A stretch of DNA of 64,000 nt from Bacteroidales bacterium (GTDB taxonomy: Bacteria; Bacteroidota; Bacteroidia; Bacteroidales; P3): the NCBI GenBank assembly GCA_009783885.1, contig WRCN01000005.1, positions 39,478 through 103,477 on the forward strand. Reading direction: 5' to 3'. This document shows, piece by piece, positions 58,958-64,000 of the stretch. The position numbers were made by a program, and so were the translations under genes. The notes below the pieces were generated by a model that saw only the letters and a list, made by a program, of their open reading frames with translations, did no database searches and was not told the DNA's origin. Within the stretch, counting starts at the first letter, position 1. Each line of letters starts with the position of its first letter.

Positions 58958-61462
58958 ATGAAAAAACTCCTAATTTCAATTTTCTGCTTCGCAGCATTAT
59001 CGCTTTTTGCACAAAACACGCCTGTAACAAAAGCAAATTACGATTTAGCAGCGCGATTTTCGCCTGAAAAAGTTAATAAAATGGTGTTTTCTACAACTGT
59101 ATCGCCGAATTGGCTCAAACATTCAAACCGATTTTGGTATGAGTATAGCACGCCTGAAGGTAAACGCTTTTATATTGTAGACGCCAATACAGGTACAAAA
59201 AGAGATTTGTTCGATCCTGTACAAGTGGCTGCAGATGTAATGATGGTGGTAAAAGATCCGTTTGATGCTCAATACCTGCCTGTTCAAGATCTGAAATTTA
59301 TCGACAACGAAACCAAAATCCGTTTCGGTATCAGAAGCAGTTTGGACGAAGATAAAAAAGAGCCTATCGAAGGCGATTCGCAGGACAACAGGAGAGGCGG
59401 TAGTAGCGCACGAAAAGAGAAAAAAATCTTTTGGTTTGAATATGATTTGCAATCGAAAAAACTGACGGAATTAAAAGATTTTGATCCTGAAAAAAAGTTT
59501 CCGACTTGGGCCAATATCTCACCTGACGGGGAAACCGTGCTATTTATGAAACATGATCAACTTTATTGGATGGACAAAGAAAATTTTGAAAAAGCCCGAA
59601 AAAATGATAAAGATACGACCATTGTTGAACACAAAATCACCGATGATGGAGAGGAACATTTTGCTTGGGGCTCTATCACACGTGGCGAAACGAATGTGGA
59701 CAGAAAGAAAAATAAAGATAACCGATATCCCGTTTATGCCGTTTGGTCGCCCGATTCCCGACATTTTGCCATTATTCGTAGCGATGAGCGCCATATTGAA
59801 GATTTGTGGGTAATCAATAGTCTTGCCGAACCGCGTCCGACTTTGGAAACCTACAAATATCACATGGCGGGCGAACCCAATGCTGCAAAATACTATCTTT
59901 ATCTTTTCGAAAATGCCGGAAAAACCTCGAAAGTGGTGGATGTTTGGGCGTTTAAAGATCAAACCATAGACTTTTTTCGCAAACCCATTTTGCAAAAAGA
60001 CCGCAATAATGACTATAACTCCCCTGTTTGGCTTGGCTATAACGACAAATTTTACATGCAGCGTACCAGTCGCGATTTAAAGCGAATTGACATTTGCGAA
60101 GTTGATGTAAATACAGCCACAGCAAAACCGATTATTGAAGAGCGTTTGAACACTTACGTGGAACTTCGTCCATTGCGACTTATTGAAAATACAGGCGAAT
60201 TGATTCATTGGAGTGAGCGCACCGGCTGGGGTCATTGGTATCTCTACGATTCGAAAGGCAATCTCAAAAACGCGATTACGTCCGGCGATTTTCATTGCGA
60301 AAGCATTGCAGGTATAAATCCGAGAACGCGCACATTGTTTTTTAACGCAATGGGTCGTGAAGCCAATGAAAACCCCTATTATCAACATCTTTACAGCGTA
60401 AGATTAGATGGTTCGAATCTAAGGCTTTTGAACAAAGGCGATTATTTCCACACGGTAAGTATGAACGACGAATGCACGCATTTTGTAAACAATTATTCGC
60501 GAGTAAATACCATTCCGAAATCGGATCTGATGGATGTTAACGGCCGTGTGATTACAAATTTGGAAACAACCGATTTATCAAGGCTTTTTGAAGCCGGATA
60601 TAAATTTCCGGAACCGTTTAAAGTGAAAGCGTCTGATGGCATCACCGATTTGTATGGTGTGATGTATAAACCGTTTGATTTCGATTCGACGAAACTTTAT
60701 CCGCTCGTGCAATACGTGTATCCCGGACCCCAAACGGAAGCCATAGAATTCGCGTTTACCAAACGATTGGACCGAACAGATCGATTGGCACAAATGGGTA
60801 TGATTGTGATTTCTGTCGGAAATTTGGGCGGAAGTCCGCATCGCGGAAAACGCTATCACAACCACGGTTACGGCGATTTGCGCGACTACGGTTTGAAATG
60901 CAAAGTCGTGGCAGCACAACAATTGGCGGCGCGTCACAATTATATCGACATTAATAAAGTAGGTATTACGGGCATGTCGGGCGGCGGATTTATGAGTACG
61001 GCAGCAATTTTGAAGTATCCTGATTTTTTCAAAGTGGCTGTGTCGAATTGCGGAAATCACGACAATAACATCTATAATCGCTGGTGGAGCGAGAAACATC
61101 ACGGCATTTTGGAAGAAATCGTGCAAGATAAAAAAGATACTACCGGAACAACATTCGACACGATTTTCAAATACAACATGCCCACCAACCAAAGTTTGGC
61201 AAAAAATCTAAAAGGAAGATTATTATTAACCACCGGAGAAATCGACAACAACGTACATCCTGCTGCCACCATGCGAGTAGCACATGCGTTGATCAAAGCC
61301 AACAAACGTTTCGATATGTTTATTTTCCCGACGATGCGCCATTCCTACTCCAACAACGATATGACCGAATATTATTTTTGGATGATGGCCGATTATTTTT
61401 CGGAACATTTGATTGGCGATAGCGAAATGAAACAGACGGATATTCGGCAGATGAATTATTAA
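58958..61462 (+). CDS. Secreted S9 family peptidase (DPP-IV-like)
   Basis: 834 aa with a signal peptide (LSLFAQ). A beta-propeller DPP-IV N-terminal domain covers about 60-560 (FPTWANISPDGETVLFMKHD, YPVYAVWSPDSRHFAIIRSD). The alpha/beta hydrolase domain follows, with nucleophile S674 in TGMSGGGFM, D763 in GEIDNNV and H795 in MRHSYS. It cleaves dipeptides or small peptides after proline or similar residues in the periplasm; exact specificity is unknown. Such enzymes are common in peptide-using Bacteroidales. Confidence 0.92.
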   Translation: MKKLLISIFCFAALSLFAQNTPVTKANYDLAARFSPEKVNKMVFSTTVSPNWLKHSNRFWYEYSTPEGKRFYIVDANTGTKRDLFDPVQVAADVMMVVKDPFDAQYLPVQDLKFIDNETKIRFGIRSSLDEDKKEPIEGDSQDNRRGGSSARKEKKIFWFEYDLQSKKLTELKDFDPEKKFPTWANISPDGETVLFMKHDQLYWMDKENFEKARKNDKDTTIVEHKITDDGEEHFAWGSITRGETNVDRKKNKDNRYPVYAVWSPDSRHFAIIRSDERHIEDLWVINSLAEPRPTLETYKYHMAGEPNAAKYYLYLFENAGKTSKVVDVWAFKDQTIDFFRKPILQKDRNNDYNSPVWLGYNDKFYMQRTSRDLKRIDICEVDVNTATAKPIIEERLNTYVELRPLRLIENTGELIHWSERTGWGHWYLYDSKGNLKNAITSGDFHCESIAGINPRTRTLFFNAMGREANENPYYQHLYSVRLDGSNLRLLNKGDYFHTVSMNDECTHFVNNYSRVNTIPKSDLMDVNGRVITNLETTDLSRLFEAGYKFPEPFKVKASDGITDLYGVMYKPFDFDSTKLYPLVQYVYPGPQTEAIEFAFTKRLDRTDRLAQMGMIVISVGNLGGSPHRGKRYHNHGYGDLRDYGLKCKVVAAQQLAARHNYIDINKVGITGMSGGGFMSTAAILKYPDFFKVAVSNCGNHDNNIYNRWWSEKHHGILEEIVQDKKDTTGTTFDTIFKYNMPTNQSLAKNLKGRLLLTTGEIDNNVHPAATMRVAHALIKANKRFDMFIFPTMRHSYSNNDMTEYYFWMMADYFSEHLIGDSEMKQTDIRQMNY

Positions 61463-61464
61463 CC

Positions 61465-61529
61465 GTAGGGGCGCGGTCTACGCGCCCTTGTTGGCAAATA
61501 TTAATAGGGCGGGCGAACCCCGCCCCAAC
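61465..61529. repeat. GC-rich inverted repeat between S9 peptidase and cysteine synthase
   Basis: It opens GTAGGGGCGCGGTCTACGCG and closes GGGCGAACCCCGCCCCAAC. Same family and almost same length as the in-frame copy in mutY, here between genes. Confidence 0.8.
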
Positions 61530-61563
61530 ACAGAAACAAAAATAAAAAAGCAATACAACAAAT

Positions 61564-62601
61564 ATGACCCCACATCAACGTATCGCCGAAGTCGGCAAAT
61601 TAGTCGGCAACACCCCCATGGTGAAAATCACCTACAAATACAAAGGCAAAACGAATACGATTTTTGCCAAATTGGAGTATTTTAATTTCAGCGGAAGCAT
61701 CAAAGACCGCATGGCGTTTCACATTTTGAGCAAGTCGTATGCCGAAGAGCTGATAAAACCGGGAGATCACATTGTTGAAGCCACCAGCGGCAATACCGGT
61801 ATTGCGTTTTCGGCACAAGGTCGTGCTTTAGGGCATCCGGTTGTGATTTATATGCCTGATTGGATGAGTAAAGAACGCATATCGCTTATTAACAGCTACG
61901 GTGCGGAAATTCGTTTGGTGTCGAAAGAGGAAGGTGGTTTTTTGGGTAGCATTGCACGTGCGGAAGACATGGGCAAAAATCAACAAAACGTGTTCTTGCC
62001 ATGTCAATTCGACAATACGTTGAATTGCGAAGCACATTTTAAAACGACAGGGCCTGAAATTTGGGCACAATTACACAACGTTGGTTTAATCCCTGAAATT
62101 TTTGTAGCCGGCGTAGGCACAGGCGGAACGGTGATGGGCGTGAACGAATATCTAAAAAAACGCAATCCGAATGCTAAAGCGCATCCACTTGAGCCTTCGA
62201 ATTCGCCAACGATGTCGACAGGACACTGTGTCGGAAAACACCGTATTCAGGGCATTTCCGACGAATTTATTCCTTCGATTGTAAAGTTAAACCAATTGGA
62301 TAAAATTGTTGAAGTGGATGATGGAGATTCGATTATTATGGCGCAAAAATTAGCGACAGTGCTGGGATTAGGCGTTGGTATTTCGTCGGGGGGAAACTTT
62401 TTGGGCGCTGTAAAATTGCAACAGGAAAATCCCGACGCCAATGTAGTAACCATATTTTCGGATTGCAGCAAAAAGTATTTATCTACCGATTACAACAAAC
62501 AAGAGCCTGTGAAAGACGATTTTTGGTCGTCCGATATTGAATTGATTTCCAAAGAAGCTATCTTGGTTTCACGAGACGATGTGGCCAAGCAGATAATTTA
62601 G
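61564..62601 (+). CDS. cysM: Cysteine synthase family protein
   Basis: 345 aa PLP-dependent enzyme that builds cysteine from O-acetylserine (or a similar acceptor) and sulfide or thiosulfate. The PLP lysine is K47 in FSGSIKDRM; the substrate loop is EATSGNTGIAF; the phosphate-binding glycines are GVGTGGTVMGV. It is longer than CysK (about 320 aa), with a C-terminal tail after YLSTDY. CysK versus CysM cannot be settled from sequence; no cysE is nearby. No promoter box is seen in the 101-nt repeat-bearing gap before it. Confidence 0.9.
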   Translation: MTPHQRIAEVGKLVGNTPMVKITYKYKGKTNTIFAKLEYFNFSGSIKDRMAFHILSKSYAEELIKPGDHIVEATSGNTGIAFSAQGRALGHPVVIYMPDWMSKERISLINSYGAEIRLVSKEEGGFLGSIARAEDMGKNQQNVFLPCQFDNTLNCEAHFKTTGPEIWAQLHNVGLIPEIFVAGVGTGGTVMGVNEYLKKRNPNAKAHPLEPSNSPTMSTGHCVGKHRIQGISDEFIPSIVKLNQLDKIVEVDDGDSIIMAQKLATVLGLGVGISSGGNFLGAVKLQQENPDANVVTIFSDCSKKYLSTDYNKQEPVKDDFWSSDIELISKEAILVSRDDVAKQII

Positions 62602-62607
62602 TCTAAT

Positions 62608-63642
62608 TTATTCCTCCGTCGGTTGCACTTTCGAATAATTTCTCCATTTCTCTAAAACTCTTGCAAAATCTGCAGGTAATTCGGAATCGAAATTCATGTT
62701 TTGTTTCGTTGTCGGATGAATAAACCCCAGCGTTTTTGCGTGTAACGCATGACGAGGAATCATCTCAAAACAATTCTGAACAAATTGCTTGTATTTAGTG
62801 TAAATTGTGCCTTTCAGAATTTGATCGCCTCCGTAAGTTGCGTCATTAAACAACGGATGTTTGATATAGCGCAAATGCGCACGAATTTGATGAGTGCGGC
62901 CGGTTTCAAGCACACACTCGATGAGGGTTACATAGCCAAAACGCTCCAAAACTTTGTAATGCGTCACAGCGTGTTTACCATAATCACCATCGGGAAATAC
63001 AGCCATGACTTTTCGGTCTTTGAGACTACGTCCCACATTTCCGACAATTGTACCTTCATCCTCCTGAAAATCGCCCCAAACAAGTGCCCAATATTTTCGT
63101 TCAACCGTATGATCGTAAAATTGTTTGGCTAAAAACGATTGTGCAGTTTCATTTTTGGCAATGAGTAAAAGACCCGATGTGTTTTTGTCGATACGATGCA
63201 CCAAACAAGGTTTTGAAGTAGGATCAGTGGTTTGAAAATAGTAAGCGAGAGCATTCACCAGTGTTCCGTTGCGATTTCCGAAACCCGGATGAACAACCAT
63301 TTCCGGAGATTTATTGATAATTAAAATATCATCATCTTCGTAAACAACATTCAATGGAATATTTTCGGGAATAATCTCCGTTTCATGCGGTGGATAGGCC
63401 ATCACGACACTAATGATGTCGCCGGGTTTCACTTTGTAATTCGGCTTCACAGGAACTTCATTCACCAAAATATTTCCGGCATGAGCCGCGTTTTGAATTT
63501 TGTTTCGCGTAGCATTTACCAATCGAACCATCAAAAATTTATCAATACGAAGCGGTGATTGCCCTTTATCTACAACAATTCGATGATGTTCATAAAGATC
63601 CTGTTCGTCTTCTTGAAGTTCTATATCTAAGTCTTCGGCCAT
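62608..63642 (-). CDS. rluD: RluA family pseudouridine synthase
   Basis: 344 aa. An N-terminal S4 domain (LRIDKFLMVRLVNATRNKIQ) is followed by the catalytic domain with D152 in HRIDKNTSGLLLIA and the closing HQIRAHLRYIKHPLF. Such enzymes make pseudouridines in 23S rRNA helix 69 (RluD) or tRNA; the S4 domain and length favour RluD, but the target is inferred. ATG 63642 (MAEDLDIELQ) is chosen; the frame to 63675 runs through the promoter. Confidence 0.93.
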   Translation of the reverse strand: MAEDLDIELQEDEQDLYEHHRIVVDKGQSPLRIDKFLMVRLVNATRNKIQNAAHAGNILVNEVPVKPNYKVKPGDIISVVMAYPPHETEIIPENIPLNVVYEDDDILIINKSPEMVVHPGFGNRNGTLVNALAYYFQTTDPTSKPCLVHRIDKNTSGLLLIAKNETAQSFLAKQFYDHTVERKYWALVWGDFQEDEGTIVGNVGRSLKDRKVMAVFPDGDYGKHAVTHYKVLERFGYVTLIECVLETGRTHQIRAHLRYIKHPLFNDATYGGDQILKGTIYTKYKQFVQNCFEMIPRHALHAKTLGFIHPTTKQNMNFDSELPADFARVLEKWRNYSKVQPTEE

Positions 63643-63654
63643 TGTTTTTTCTTG

Positions 63655-63662
63655 CAAAGATA
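63655..63662 (-). promoter_or_regulatory. -7 promoter box of rluD
   Basis: TATCTTTG on the minus strand, 12 nt before the rluD ATG. Confidence 0.7.
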
Positions 63663-63702
63663 CAAAAAAAATCATAGTTCACCTTTTTTTCGATTTTTTT
63701 TG

Positions 63703-63710
63703 TATCTTTG
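63703..63710 (+). promoter_or_regulatory. -7 promoter box of the terminal secreted-protein gene
   Basis: TATCTTTG, 32 nt before the ATG at 63743. Confidence 0.7.
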
Positions 63711-63742
63711 CAAAACTATTAATCCATTAAAAAGCCCAGCAC

Positions 63743-64000
63743 ATGAAACATTTTTTTACTAATTTTTTCTTTTTTCTTTTCCTTTTTCTTACCTATCACG
63801 CAGATGGACATCATTCCCATAGCCACACGTATCCCGACACGCTTATTCACGGCACCCGCTCCCGCCCCAATGGCGATCGCTTGCTGAGAGAATCCATGGT
63901 TTTATCCTCCGAAAAACATCTACAAATAAAAGGTTTTAGCGATTACCAGCCCGACACGGCAGATGAAAACACCGTTGGAAACGTAGTTTTGCGTGTAGCC
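63743..64000 (+). CDS. Secreted His-rich protein, 5' part
   Basis: The gene is cut by the window edge; 86 codons are open from the ATG. A very Phe-rich signal peptide (MKHFFTNFFFFLFLFLTYHA) is followed by a histidine-rich stretch (DGHHSHSHTYPDTLIHG) that could bind metal ions. The rest (NGDRLLRESMVLSSEKHLQI) shows no family I recognise. A TonB-linked receptor is possible because some have His-rich N-termini, but this is a guess. Confidence 0.6.
   Translation, partial: MKHFFTNFFFFLFLFLTYHADGHHSHSHTYPDTLIHGTRSRPNGDRLLRESMVLSSEKHLQIKGFSDYQPDTADENTVGNVVLRVA

Noticed and set aside
60578..61192. A 204-codon minus-strand open frame.
   Set aside because: Antisense to the catalytic domain of the S9 peptidase, which has clear motifs.

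Overview
The window is a gene-dense stretch of a Bacteroidetes chromosome, most likely order Bacteroidales; I cannot name the species. Grounds: nearly every promoter has the phylum's -7 box (TAnnTTTG, mostly TATCTTTG) and Shine-Dalgarno sites are generally absent. SecD and SecF are fused. A SusD/RagB domain and short proteins with type IX secretion (T9SS) tails are present. The order DUF4271-hemD-rnpA-yidD and the lineage families DUF2795, OstA-like and DUF2520 also fit. No rRNA, tRNA, CRISPR array, transposase or phage gene was seen. No spacer exceeds 300 bp.

Layout. 0-6.1 kb: the 5' part of an LTA-synthase-like gene, a DUF2795 protein, asnS-rsmA and a secreted M16 protease. 6.2-10 kb: a sdhC-sdhA-sdhB (fumarate reductase/succinate dehydrogenase) operon. 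10.1-12.8 kb: nadB, DUF2520, S4 protein. 12.9-20 kb: a Lys-rich zinc-ribbon fusion with nif3, then lpxK-trmH, pssA-MATE and tgt. 20.2-29.4 kb: glycosyltransferase and ECF sigma factor, OstA-like protein, rpmF-fabH, secDF, upp. 29.5-33 kb: a two-gene surface-protein operon with an unusual SusD fusion. 33-41 kb: serS, frr, DUF177, RNase G, a 29-aa COX24-like gene, HU, mutY, ssb, yraN, a four-helix-bundle gene and pyrH. 41-50.3 kb: dnaE, an orphan SH3-like membrane protein, ilvE, a TPR protein and a CtpA-type protease. 50.4-53.6 kb: accessory surface or membrane proteins. 53.6-58.9 kb: yidD, rnpA, hemD, DUF4271, then a GDP-heptose-type sugar kinase, nucleotidyltransferase and glycosyltransferase. 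58.9-64 kb: a DPP-IV-like protease, cysteine synthase, rluD and the start of a His-rich secreted protein.

The genes are mostly housekeeping (translation, DNA replication and repair, envelope lipids, anaerobic respiration, NAD and cysteine synthesis) in short operons. The most unusual layer is a dense population of short palindromic repeats in several families. One 28-bp palindrome lies inside three unrelated genes and is read in the same phase each time (VETHxxxSL). Others sit in frame within mutY, trmH, rnpA and the DUF2520 gene. All five convergent spacers longer than 20 bp contain one. A third family of about 88 bp lies beside the promoters of asnS, serS/frr and ilvE/TPR. A fourth, AATTACG-rich, forms inverted repeats around a four-helix-bundle (23S-IVP-like) gene and also occurs without a gene at 10.0 kb. 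These look like small mobile or amplified elements that coexist with, and are sometimes translated as part of, essential genes.
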